Source: Pelecanus crispus (Eukaryota; Chordata; Aves; Pelecaniformes; Pelecanidae). From it: a stretch of DNA of 64,000 bases. Every line of letters begins with the position of its first letter. Position 1 is the first letter of the stretch. Below are positions 20,783-34,000 of this stretch, piece after piece. The translations under genes were made by a program, and so were the position numbers. Location of the stretch: positions 154,176,191-154,240,190 of the forward strand of contig NC_134644.1 of the NCBI RefSeq assembly GCF_030463565.1. The letters are read 5' to 3'. A model generated the notes under the pieces. It did no database searches. It was not told where the DNA came from and was given only the letters and a program-made list of their open reading frames with translations.

Positions 20783-23700
20783 TTCTCCATTGATTAGCTT
20801 ATTAATTTGGAAAACTTTACCAGTTCTATTGATAACTGATTAATCTGATTAATTTGAAAGGAACTTCTCTATCTAGAAAATTCTGAAACTACCCTTAGTA
20901 TCTCTTCAGTAAATGTTGTACTAGAAATATCATTGTTACCTTACTATCATGTGGTATCACTACAATACAAAACCTGTTGATAAGAGGAACACAAACAAAA
21001 CCTGTAGCAGAACTCCTGTAGCATGACTGTTGTGGAGCCAGAATAATGCTCTTTGTAGGTGATTCTCTTGGGCTTTATTTTTATAATAAACTTTATATTT
21101 TTCAAGTTTACATCTAACATTGCTACATTTATAACACTGTGAAGATGATAGAGTAACTGAAAGAAAACATCTCTCCATTTATTTGTGCATCATGCTTGTT
21201 GTTTTCAGCCAATAAATGCACCTGTGCACTGATTTACTTGAGTGTAAAGGTAGCCCAGCTCAGCGTGATACTGCTGGCTTCTGAACAAAATGTTTTTGTA
21301 ATTTGCCTTACAAGGAAGTGTCTTGATTGACATTTGCACTTTGTTTTGTTATAGGCAATAATAAGCGGATGCAATGCTTCCAAGGGTTAGAATTATAAAG
21401 TCCAGAAATCATCCTGCTAGATGTTTCTTCATACCATATTATCTGGTAAAAGCAGGAGTTAAGGAGCATCCAGAGTTGCTTAGCACCTGACATGATAAGG
21501 CTCTGAAATGGTATCTGCCTGTCCTAAGCTTCTGAATCCATTTCCACTGACATTTTGAGTAATTTTCTAACATCGTAACTAGGGAATGGTTGTCCTTGAT
21601 TCAGTGAGCAAGTTCTTTCCTAAACCGAAACTTTATATATTCTCAAAACTCTATTTGGTTTTTCTGTGAACATGAGTTTAATCTTCCTGTTAGGTTTCTC
21701 CTGTTCTTAAATTTGTCTCCTATTTGTAGCCATTTTCATATTAATGGCAGCTTTACACTATTTTATGATTCTAAGTAAGTGGTATTTTAGTTGGAATGGA
21801 ACAAAATCCAGTGTGAATGAGCTGATATGATAATATGCCAAAAAAAAAAGCAGTTATTTCATTAGAAGCATGTTTTCCCTATTCCTAGAAGCTGTCTTAA
21901 TTTCAATCAGTAGTGTTAAGAACAGAAGATAGAATTCTAAGTCACTTACTAGTGAAGATTTCATTTCCTATACTGAAATATAATTAGGTAGGGTAATATC
22001 AGTGATAATGTCTGTCATGTGATATAGGAACATGTGCCTATTTGCACATATGCTGTCTCTGTGTATTGTATTACATATATGCACAATAATTCTTTAATTT
22101 GGATGTTCCTTACATAGTGTTTGGGTTTTGAAAACAGCGTATCTGTCTAATCTTCCTCATCAGACCTGTCTGTCTGATCTGCTCTGTGAATATATAAAAA
22201 TGTGCATCTGGTTAATGAGTATTTTGTTGCCAGGGCCTGATTTTCAATGCCAATTTGAGATAGCTGACCTTTGTACAGGGGAAGTAAAGTTGTGCTGGTT
22301 CTTGATGTTCACAGTGTAGAAGAAGTCAGTGGGGAATATAGGCAATAAGACGTTTGTTTGAATCACTAGGAAGTGGAGGAGCAGAAAAAGGATAAGGTAC
22401 ACAAACCAGTGGATGGCATTAGAAAAGATAATTTAATGCTCATACTGCTTTTCGTATTATAAAGCAAAACATTCATTTAAAAGAATTTAAAAGGTGACGG
22501 TTTTATGCCTACCAAAAATATATGTATTTTTTTAACATAAAAAGTAATTAACCCATGGAGCTGATGCCACAGGAACAAAAGGTCTAGGGAGTACAAAACG
22601 GTACTGAAAAGTACAAAAAGTACATTCACTCAGTGGTAATGAAACACTCAGGATTTTATTAAGACAGAGTGATGTTTTTTCTGAGGAATACCAGAAAAAT
22701 CCTCATTACTTGGGGAATGAAACTTCTGCCTGACTACAGTCTGGAGGAAGCTCTCCTTGGGCTCTGCTCATTGGTGCTGGCTGCTTGTCAGTAATAGGAC
22801 CTCCATTCTCACCCTGGATTTCTACATTGGTTTTTATGGTGTTTTAATTCCCTTTATGTGATCGGGCTAAATCTGGACATACAACTCATGCTAGAAAAAA
22901 GTAGGCATAAAGTGAAATGTCATTCTAAAAGCGTTGCCTTCTGCCAAGGTTACTTCTAAGGTCACGGCCAAGCAAAGAGGAGAGTGCGGACACCACAGCT
23001 AGAGCCCACCACTCCATCCACTTCCCATTTCTTCAGTGAAGGAAAAGCACATTAGAGGAAGGTCTAATGAGTCACATCAGCTGGCATTTCATCTGCCATA
23101 ATAATGGACCACAGTCAAAACATAATTATTTATATTTCTGTATGTGGTGTTTATGTACAATTGAACAAAAATTTACCCACAAAATGAAGTCACGTATTGC
23201 TATTACTGCCTTTTTGTTTCTGTTCTAGCTTCTCTTGGGTCATACAGAAGGTGTATGTTTTTATTTCAGCATAGAACTACTTCATCTTCTAGAACGGTTC
23301 TCATCTTTTTTCCTGGTTATTTTTGTTTCGCAGTAGTTAAATGTTTGCTCCATTATGCTAATGAAAGGCATGAGTTCACGTTTTCAGTGCTGCTTTATTA
23401 CTGCCTGCTGCATACCCATCTCTGTCATCTGTTTGTTCTTAAACTTGCCAGTTCTTTTTAATGTGTTGCTTTTACATGTCTAAATGGATCAGTGGTGGCA
23501 TGAGGCTGAGTGGGATTGAGAAATCTTCTTGATTTCTTTCATAAAAATTACTGACTTCTAAACTCTCTTTCAGAGTTTAATAATAACCACTTTTGATACA
23601 ACAAAAAATGAGAGCCTAGACTTTTAAGAATATTCCAAAGAGGCTATAAAACAGACTATCAGATTACTGTACACTTGAAGTGATCATAGTGATAGAGAGT

Positions 23701-26700
23701 TGAAAAGAAAATTTGCATAACTTTTCAAACAGAAAAAGAAAAAAGACAGGATTGATATCATTATATCAAACGTTATGCTGAAGGGTCTTGCATTTATTTT
23801 CTTACAGTTCTATTTGGCCTGCTGGGCTAATAGAGGATGATAAATCATGCTGGACTCACTTCTTGCTCTAGGTTCCGATTTTCTTTTCTCATGTTGAACT
23901 TTTAAGCATAAAAATTTTCAGCTGGAGAAAGGATACTTGAATTGATCTGGTTATTTGATGGTTGCAAACAATTCCTTGAGAGTACGACTTAGAGCTAAGA
24001 ACTGTAATGGCACTAAATTTAAGCAGTCAGAAAATTCCTGGATTAAATGTAAAGATGATGTCATATTGGAAGAGTTTAATTCCTGATGCACCGTTGAGTC
24101 TTAAATTCACTGTGTAACAGAAAAAATGTAACTCAGAATAAAAGGAGAAAGCAAGCACTACATTTTCTCCTGTGAGCCAGCTGGCAGAGAAGTTCTACAG
24201 CCTTCCTCACATTTTATACGTGGACTTAAGTATTCACATACAAAATATAGAAGTCATAAAATATTCCATATACAAGATGGAATACCTATGATTTTTTCTG
24301 AGGGACATTTCCTCTTTCTATAGGCTTTTTGTAGTGTAGAGTAATCCCCTGGAAGGTACAGGAAAGAACGTGAAAACTGATAAACTGAAGAGAATTTGAA
24401 AAAGGAATATGAAGAAGACGGATTGACATGTTATGGAGGTGATTTTGGTCCATGATAATATAGTAACACTTCGCAGTGATTAGACCCTGAGGATACCAAA
24501 TATATCTTTATTCCTGTTTCTCGTCCCCACCCTCCCTTCACATGCATCACCCTGTGGGTTATCGGTGGACTTTCTGGTCATAAGATTAGACTCTCATTTG
24601 TAAGTTACATGAGCTTAATGCTAAGTCCCAGCTCCGAGTGGTTTTGTGTAATACAGGGGAGGAACTCCATTCCCTGTGTAGGTGAAAGGTCATTGAATAT
24701 TGTTTAAAATAGGAATGACTTGAGAAAAAAAAAGCCTAATTCCCAGAGGAAATTACTGAGGCATTTAGTTGGATAAAGGAGCTTTTAATTTTTCTGCATT
24801 GGATGTCATCTTACAAAATTGCTGAGAATTGTGCTGCTGATGTTAGCAGAAGCAGGTTCAAGGCCTGGATGATTTCCTTGTTAATTGATGTTAGTGTTAG
24901 GAATTATCTCCCTATTTTAGCTTGACTTCATTCTTTCTCTTGTGTTCTTTATCACGGTTTATGACAGCAAAAAGGCTTGGAAAGGATTATTAAGTCTGTC
25001 CCTCTGCCACTTAAAACTGTTACCCATGTTCCATCTTTGTAATGATTGCTTAAATACCCCTTTCTGCCATCCTTATTTTGTAAGACTTTCTTTCTGTATG
25101 GGCATATAAAATAGTTCTAAAGGGAATGCACAAACATATTAGGGGAAGCTTTTTTCCCTCCTCCATATCTCCCAGAAGCCAGCCCCACTTCTGGAGCAGG
25201 AACACTATGATAATATATCACAAGCTTGTTATATTAATTACGGTACAATATATCACAAGCTGCTAAGGTCTTGTTCTACAATAAGGCTACCAGTTGTAAC
25301 GACACCATGAGGAGATTTAATAGCATTCATGCAGAACCCACTTCGTCACTGCTTTATAGTATGTGAGATAACAGTTCAATAAATATTCTTGGCCAGCCTA
25401 GATGAATTGAACATTGAATATGAAATGTAAAATACTTCTTTGGTTTCTGGCCAAAGGTATGGGACTCATACTGTGCATTTGCAACTCCTGCATGATCAGG
25501 ATTTGGTTTTGTTCCTTAGACAAATGATTATGTTGCTACATGTTGACTTCAAAGTATTTTAGTATAATTATTGCCTGTGTTGGAGCAAGTTTTAAACCAA
25601 CAAACACATGTGACCATGTATTACTCGTAGAATATGATGTATTAGAATCATTGGAATATGTTACAAACTAAGTGTTCCGACATCAAAGGGAATTGCACAT
25701 TTAGGCAATTCTATAATATTTTCTTAAAGCCGAGCTAAGCTGATTCCATATGACAGCAGTCTTAATGAGACTCAATAAACAGTACAGTTTGTAACCTCAG
25801 GCCAGCGGCTGAGCCGAAGCCGAGAGCAGTGCTACAGCGTTAGCGAACCCATTACTGTGAAAGATGCTGGATCCCAGAGCAGCCTGAGTCATTCATTGCA
25901 AAAGAGATGAAGCTCCAATAAATACGACTGAATATCCAAGGTGACGGGTGACAACTTTGTGCATACGTGATTTTCTCTGATTTGACAGTGCCTTGATATG
26001 GTCTTAAGGCCTATGGCTTACTAGTAGTCATATACATTTTTAGCCATTGAAACTTCTGTTTTACATTCAGACATTAACATTTGGGGCTTGTGGTTTCATG
26101 TAAGTATTAAAAATTTCCCTTGCTTACTTTTTGGGCCTAATTCTCAGAGCTAGCTAGTCAAGATCTGGAAGAACCCCTGTAAACTGTTAGGATAGTCAAC
26201 AATGCTGAAATGCATATGTTTTTTCTGCCAAGTTATGCTTATTTTTATTAAATTCTTCTGAAGGTGAATTGATACAGGAGCTTGCATGGGTGTGAAATGT
26301 CTTCAGTCACTGATGACAAGAAAGTATTCTTGAGCTGCTTGTGGCAAACCCTGTTGCAGGTCAATTCGTTCCCTTAAGTTGAAAACAAAGAACGAATTAC
26401 TCTGTCTTGATTTTGCTAGTCCTTTGATTTTTCCTATCTACTTTTTAAAAACAGTTATTTTTAATAAATAACCCTGAATTTGTTCTTTCATTTGGGGACT
26501 TTAGTATATCTGCAAGGAAACATTATAATCAGTTGCTGGAGCCAGATATAATATTAGCACATGTTAAAGCAAGCTCTCCTCTAGCAGTAATGTAATATAA
26601 ACTGGTTAACATTCTGTGGTATTCCTGCTTTTGCAGTGATGTGGATAGAAATTGGTAACTGTACTGTATTACCATAAATTTACCATCCAACTGTCTATTG

Positions 26701-29700
26701 ACGTATAGGATAGGATTATCAAATGCTTCCATTTCTTGTTTTGCCCAGATTAAAATTTGAGTATGTCGAAACTCCCAGCCTTAAGCTACCTTGTGTTTTC
26801 CAGCGTGGGAGAAAGTATTCTGGGATTTTGAGCCCAGCACGTCTCAAGGCCAGTTTAAATCACACAGTCACCTCCTGAGTCACAAGCTTCCCACAGCCAT
26901 TGGTTGTTTCCTACCCTTAGGGCTGATCTCAGCCCATTTTCCCCCACCAGCACATCCATGGGCCTGGAGCCCCAGGAGGTTCCTCCAGAACCAGTCTGCA
27001 TCCCCCGTGAACAAGGTGAGGAAATAGTGGTTAAAAGACCACTAGAGACAACATAACTCCTCTTTTAAAGTGATATGGCTCTCCTAGTCTTTATGAAAAT
27101 ATTCCTAAAGAGTCTCTGGATAACGGAAGTATATGGATTTATAAATGGATTTAGGGACTGAAAAGAATAGGAAAGAGCAGTGCTGTGTTGTTTAACCTTG
27201 AAGTGAACAGGGATGCTGAACCAACTCTGTGGCTGTTTCTATGCATCAAAGGTATAGACCAAATTAAACAGAAGACATGCTAGCACAGGATAAAAAAATT
27301 GGTATTGCGCAAGAAAATAGACAGAGATTTGTATACATTGGTGGGAACAGTATATAATGTGCTGGACTGTTTATTCATATTTCCCTGAGATAATCTTCTC
27401 AAAAGACCTTAAATCTGAGCAGTTAACACTGAAATACAGGCTGATAACAGGTTTAGCATTTATGCTTTTGATCTTCAACCTAGTAAGATGGCAGAAAAAG
27501 ATGTTAAAATAACACGGAGCTAGTGCAAAAAGATTATGCAATCAGATGCTGTTGCCTATTTAGTGCAGTTAAATTACCAAATGGCAACAACAAAGCATAA
27601 GTTGTCATCTGCTGACATTTAATTCAGCGGAAAACAGGAAGAATGCACTGTTAGATAGTGATATCAGAATCACTAGGGATTTGCAGAGATACAAAGAGGC
27701 AGATAAACACAACAAAACCCAATATGGTTAGTGTCCTGGGCTCTATCACCACTTCACAAAATTATTCCGTTTGTATTTACAGTTGGGAATGATGTCCTCA
27801 AAAGGTGGTGGCATTGCAAGAAATGGTCTGGTGACCACTTAACATCATCACTCAGACCGTGAAGGGACAAACCTCAGTTTTTTTAATCACTGGAGGAGGG
27901 GAAATGAATGATACTAGTACACTATTTTTCCTTAGAAGGCATCAGGCATGGTACGGTGCAGACTGAGCTATCTGAGGCAAGTCACAAAATGCAAAGTGAA
28001 CTTCTACTGGGTAGATCAAACATTCAGAGTTCCAGATAGCAGTGTCCATAATCTGAGATTATACAAGTGTTGCTAGTTTGGTTTTGCAAGCAGATTGATA
28101 GTTGGTATTTGAAATTGTTCTGTAAGTGGCTATCATTCATGGTTATCTTCATAGGAACGTAGTAAATGTTTCTTTCCAAAGGAGACTGGCATGAAAATAG
28201 TTGTTGTATTATTATGCAGAAGTGGTTTTATAGTGTCATTGCCTGTTGAGCATCCTTGCTAGGTTAAAATACACATATGGAGGGAAGATGTTTGTGGTCA
28301 TCTTCCTTGCCTGTGGTAAGCCAGAGGTTTTATAGGCCTAAAGCTATTTAAAAAAACCCAGTAGGTAACTGATCCTAACATATTATTCAGGAAAATTTTT
28401 CCTTGGAGTAAGGCTGCGCATTTGAGGTCTGTAGTTGCTAAACCACGAATGACTTGGTAATAATGTTTATTAGTATTGCCATGACTTTTGAAATGTTTCT
28501 AGACATCTCTGTCACACAAATGTGATGCCATGGCTTTGTGCAGCTTGTTGCAATGTAGCATCTGGACTAATGCCAGGCCTGAACTTTAAAAGATCTTGTA
28601 TTTTAAAGAAATTGGCACCTGATGCTTTTTCCAGTGTTGCTGTTTCTGCGCTCAGGAGTATGTGATCATTGACTTGGGGAAACGAACAGGGCAGCTATGC
28701 AGAACTCCAGAATTTCAGTTGTTCCATATTAAAAGTTGCTGGCATATTTATTGAATCCGAATTTATTGCTGTTTCCCATCTCCATAGAAGTTTAAAAGGA
28801 CAAAAAGCTAAAATCAACTACAAATCCAGAACATAATCTCTTACGATGCATGTGTGTGTAGGCCAGTTTTCCTGAAGGTGTCCCATGGGAAGTCAAGGAA
28901 CACTCCAATTTGCCTGTTGTACCTTGTGGAGTATTCCTGCCACTGTGGTAATATATCAAGAGATGAAGTAATTTGATTTTGAGTGGAGATGAATGAGGCA
29001 CATATAATAGTCCATGCCTGGCCTCAGACATTTTCCTGTAGTGGAAGGAGAGCTTGCTCTCCTCTCCATTAGTGTCACCTATGTTTGTGGTGCCTGGGAC
29101 AGATTTTTCGTGGGTGGGGAAATTGTACTGGCTGGGGTCTCATCACGTTGCGCATGTGATCGTGGCCATCCACGTGTGAAACCCACTACCCTCAGCCAAA
29201 TGAGGTGTCAGCCACCCTTGCTGCACTCTTCCTTGTGCAAACAAGGCAGTGCAAGAGAAGACATCTCAGTAATCCAGCTAGGGCAGACTGGAGTACCGGG
29301 AATGAAGGGCAAGGAGCAGTGGCTGTTGATACCCTTACTGATTCGTTCTCCCTTTGCCTTCAGAGCTTCAAGCTCACTTCTGTGTACTTCAGTTATTAAA
29401 AATTACGTTCCAAGTTCCTAACTGCAGGCAAGTTTTTATGAGTGAGTGGTGTAGTTCTTGTGATCAAAGCATGAGCTTGTTTTTTTCAAAATAATATACA
29501 AGCATCAATGAATTGTTCCCATGTCTGTTGAAGCTTCTATCTCATTCTGAATATCGGAGAAATATTCCCCTTTCTTCTTTTCTTCTCAAATTAGATTTGC
29601 TGTTTGATTGATATCCCTTTTAGAAGGAAATTCAGATATGAAAGCCCGGGGGCAATGATAATCTGAAAAAAGATATTTGCTATCAGTTTGTGTTGACTTT

Positions 29701-30710
29701 ATTGTTCTGGCTAGGAGGACTTCATTTGGCCTGAATAGCCATACTGGACTACTGCAAACCAGAAACTGGGTCAAAAATTAATAGTATTTTGTTAAATTGT
29801 CACTTGAGTTATTGTTGTCATCATAGTTATTTTGATGACATACTCAAAACAATTGATTGTTAGATGGTACAGCTGTTGTTCTCCTGCTGTCCTGCTGATT
29901 TTCTAAAATAAGGTTTATTTATTTAGATCTTAATTTATACATGCAATAAATGACAGACAGCTTTCACTCCTAGGTAAAGACAGAACTTCAGAATGAATTC
30001 AGATACTTTGAAGTATTTTTAACGTTAGAGGTTCCTTTTTAAGCAGAAGGTAGAAGACGCTCACAAAGGTTAGATTGCAAGAGACCTGAACTCAGAACAT
30101 TGTACCCAGGAGGCATAAGGCCAGAAAGGCTCACATAAGTCAACACCACCCCGTTACAAACAAGGACAACTTCAATTTGAGCTTACTGAGAATCTTCTCA
30201 GTAGGGTTTTTGCCTTAATTTAAATTTACTTTTAGGGCACTGATGGGAAAGCCTGTTTTATTCACGGATAGTAATGGCTTAATCAAAGACATTGAGTCTG
30301 ATCATCAATTGTTAATTAAATTTCTAATTATTTCTAATAAGAATATAAAAAAGAAAAATGTCATAGTAAAAACCCCTGTCATATTTTATTAAGCAAGTTG
30401 ACCCTCTAATTTTCATGTTTTTGCAAGAACTGTAAAAATGTCCCTTTAAATTAGCTTGCAGCTTATTGATGGAGTGGTAAGGAAAGTAACTATTCCATCC
30501 TTTTTGTTCTAATGCCACAATCTCAAGCTATATCGCAACATCTTGCTGAGCATTTCTACTGCAGCTAAAGCAAAGCCTTCAGCACTGTCTTTGCACTGAG
30601 AGCGCCTGGATTTAGAATCCCTTACGCATGAAAATTCGTAACTAAATCAGTACAAGATTGATTAACCCAAATGCTTACGTATGGTGTTTCACGCATGAAA
30701 ATTTCTGTTG
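20783..30710. other. No recognised gene; long unique stretch poor in recognised repeats
   Basis: Nearly 10 kb with no CR1, LTR or gene that I can identify. The one open segment bounded by splice-like signals is at 26804-27015 (see findings). A 15-bp direct repeat (AATATATCACAAGCT) occurs at 25212-25226 and 25247-25261. A CpG-retaining block at about 25795-25930 could be a conserved non-coding element. An A run lies at 21840-21849. The scarcity of young insertions could mean intronic or regulatory constraint, or chance. Confidence 0.5.
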
Positions 30711-30714
30711 TGCA

Positions 30715-31035
30715 GCTTCGGTGCTGTGCTTGCTTGCTCTACCCGGGAGCTGTGGTGGGAGAGGGCTGCGCTGGGAGCCTCGTGGGTCCGTGTGGAACGG
30801 GGCACGCGTCCCCCGCTGCAGGGTCCCCCGCTGCAGGGGCTCGGCAGCAGCTGAGGCGGTTGCTGCTCCTGCCTCTGCAGGAGGAAGCAGATCTTCTTAC
30901 CCTGCCTTGGTGAGCCGGCCCCTGCAAGGAGAGGAGAAGGAGCCGGTGCCCGGCGACGCAGGCATCACTTAGCGCAGCCAGCCCGTGGCTCTGCAAGGAA
31001 AACAGTTTGTCGGAGCCTTGCAGAGCTTCACCTGA
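30715..31035. promoter_or_regulatory. Small GC-rich, CpG-rich block (candidate promoter or exon)
   Basis: Within an AT-rich region this stretch of about 320 bp is GC-rich and keeps roughly twenty CpG pairs, including CACGCGTCCC, GCCGGTGCCCGGCGACGC and CCCGGGAG. It contains a perfect 15-bp tandem duplication (GTCCCCCGCTGCAGG at 30808-30822 and 30823-30837). Retained CpG suggests it is unmethylated in the germline, as promoters often are. I see no TATA box or clear start codon context and cannot assign a strand. Open frames through it (up to about 107 codons) exist on both strands and look like a by-product of GC content. Confidence 0.4.
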
Positions 31036-34000
31036 GGAGTGTTGTAAGAGACAGTGGTCCACAAAATTCCAAAATAAAGAGCAGGGAACAAGTATGATGG
31101 TTCTTCCTTGCCTCTTCCCATCTCTTGAATGTGAGGTAGTTGCCAGCTAGAGGATCTGAAGAAAAAGGAAAGGAGAAAATGACATAAAATAGTGTAGCAG
31201 TTACCATCTTCTATCCTAAAATGTGTAGAACCGGACAATTCTCTGAGGTGATTCAGTGAAGAGTTGAATTCATTTATTTTTTAAGGGGAACTGGAGTTTT
31301 TGATACTTCTATTCGAGTTTTTAAAATTAATCTGCGGTCTTTATCTGAGTACTTGCCGCTGACAGGCAGCAGAGGACCAGCAACAACACAGCTAGAGGAG
31401 GGGGCAGTTTCGCATGCGGTGCATGTGCTGCTGCTCACTTCTCTGCTGCGAATCCAGAAAGCTCATTCGTAATGCAAAAGGGAGGGTGAGAATGCTCTGC
31501 CACCTGCGTAGCTCAGCCTCCGACATGAAGATTGGCGCTGAAAATGGCATCAAAATGACACTGGCATTACCTGAAGACAAGGAGATGTACAACGACATTA
31601 AAACAATGAAAGGAATATTTATGGGTGAGGGTAGTATTACTAATATTACTAACGATAGCTGTTAGAGCTCTCCAGATGTGTGTCCCATTTGATGGAAGGT
31701 GGAAGGGGAAGAGGCAAGGGCGGAGGCAGGGCTGACCCTGATAAACCCAGAAACAAGGGCAGTTACGGCAGTCAGGTCGTGAGCAGTAGAAGCCCACAGA
31801 AGTGATATCAACTGTGTGGCAGGTTCCCAGTGACAGTGCTGGCTTTGTTGGTGTTGTTTCCCAATTGTTAGAGGCACAGTGGATAGCTGTTCCCTTCTCC
31901 CCTGGCCAAACACCCAACATCCTCCGAATTAGCAAAAGCCCAAGCTGTGTCATTTCTGTGTGGGCATTGCTTTGACAGAAATGGGCTTGGGGGGAAAAAG
32001 CAAAACCAACTAGCTCGTAAGGTGAAACGGTGTCACTAATAACATAGATTAGAGGACATCAGCTGTCCTCAGCAATTCAGAGTCAGATACCTGCACCGGC
32101 TCCTGTTATTAAAAATGTCGTTACATTGTATATGCAGATTTGAATTTTAGAAGATGAAAACAAGCAGTGATACAGGAGCAGCTGCAGCTGTGGCAGGAAA
32201 TACAAGTACTTTCATGAATACAATATATGGTTTATGCTTTTAATAGTGTCTCTTGGTAATAGGAAGGAAAAGAGAGTTTGTGGAGTTGAAGACAGTGCAG
32301 CAGAGCTTAGTGTCTCCAGGCCTCGCCTTTTGTGAAGGATATTGGATATTCTCTTAACGTGGATACACTTAAATATGTTACTTAATAGCTAGCTATTCCA
32401 TAGATATATGAAAGGACAGAGGAACTTTTGGAATGGGCTCCTTTTAGGAGCTCCTTGCTGTCAGGTTGGTTTTTTTTTTTTGTTTTGGTTCCCCCCCTGC
32501 CCCCCAGCAGTAGCCTAAAAATAGTTTGAACTATTGTGGGGGACTTCATAAAGATACATGGTAATATAATTTGAGTAGAAACTGCATGTGTTCTGGCAGG
32601 AATGTGTTAAGGCACTTAATGACTGTGTTTGCACGCTGCTAATTTGGACTGGTATTTTTAGTTGTACTCCCAGTAGGAATGGCACTGAGTTCTTGACAAC
32701 ATCTCAGAGACAGCTTTGATAGCTGACTCCCAGGGGAAGGGGGTACTATGGAGCTGTGGTAGCCATCCCACCATTAAGGTTAATGCCTGCTTTACTCTGA
32801 TAAACCCAGTTTTCAGTTAAATAAAATTTCCAGAAACGAAACAACCTCCTAAAACTGCACATCCTGTTCTTTCCAGTGAGACATTTGATTTTTTCCTGGA
32901 AGTTCAGGGGAAGGGATTCTGGATGTATGCTAAAGCTGTATTTGTAGAACTTATCGTGTGTCCTACCAACCTTAACCTGCAAATTCTCGATTGGCATTAT
33001 CTTGTTAGTTGTATTTGAAGATTGTGGTGTTTTTCTCCTTCTGTTTTTATAACAGCAAGTTGGGAAACGAGAGAGAAGTACTTTACAGAGCTTGTAATAC
33101 TATGTAATAGACTTTATGAAAATCTGCAGAGATGCTCAACGAAGGGTTCTTCAGATAAATTATACAAAGAAGGGGACTTAAAAGGATGTGGTTTTTATTT
33201 TTCTACTTTATTTTACTTACTAAGACTGCACTGTGATAAACTGTTTGCATATTTAAATATGTCACATGGAATAATTCTACAGACTAATAACGATACAAAT
33301 AATCTAGGATAAAAAAATAATTTGTGACATCAGAAATCATAACTTTGTGAAAATTATGTCTGTAGGACTAAAACAAAAGCTATTTTCAGTTTCTCTAATA
33401 TTCATAATCAGAACTACTGTTCCATGAAGGGTTGTGCAATAGTCCTGTTGGGCATTCCAGGATTCCTCATGAGCAGTTCTCAGATTTCTAAGGACTGACT
33501 TTGTCCTTTTACTAGTATCTGAGTTTTAGAGGGCCAGAGCCCTTGTGATTAGTGCTGCTGGGAGGCCTGCAGAGTGCCTGGCTTGTATGCTGGAGAGAGG
33601 AGGACTGCTCTGATGTATTGGCAGTGGATTGCGAGTGACATGCAAAGTAAATGCCTGGATTGTTTTGAAAAGTACTTTTCTTTTTTTTGCTGTGATTTTG
33701 TTTTTCAAGCAACCAATTTGTGTTGGTAGCCCTGAGGATACTCAATTTTTAACCATGATTTCAGGAGTAGTTTTTGCTATTACTGGGATTTCTTTGTAAT
33801 TGCATTTTTTTGGGTGGGAGTGTTTAGGGAACTAAAATACCCCCAAAATTGAGAACTATATTGATTTTTCTCCAGTAGCCTTTGTCATAAAAAATTCTTA
33901 CACTGCATTTCTGCTGGGCACTGCGGTTTGCATATTATCCTGTTTTCAGTGTCTACTGCATCTTATGGCTTTTATTTCCAAAAAGTGCCAGCATTGGAAG

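Noticed and set aside
25212..25261. 15-bp direct repeat AATATATCACAAGCT as a target-site duplication
   Set aside because: Only 20 bases lie between the copies, with no element features. Local slippage or chance is more likely.
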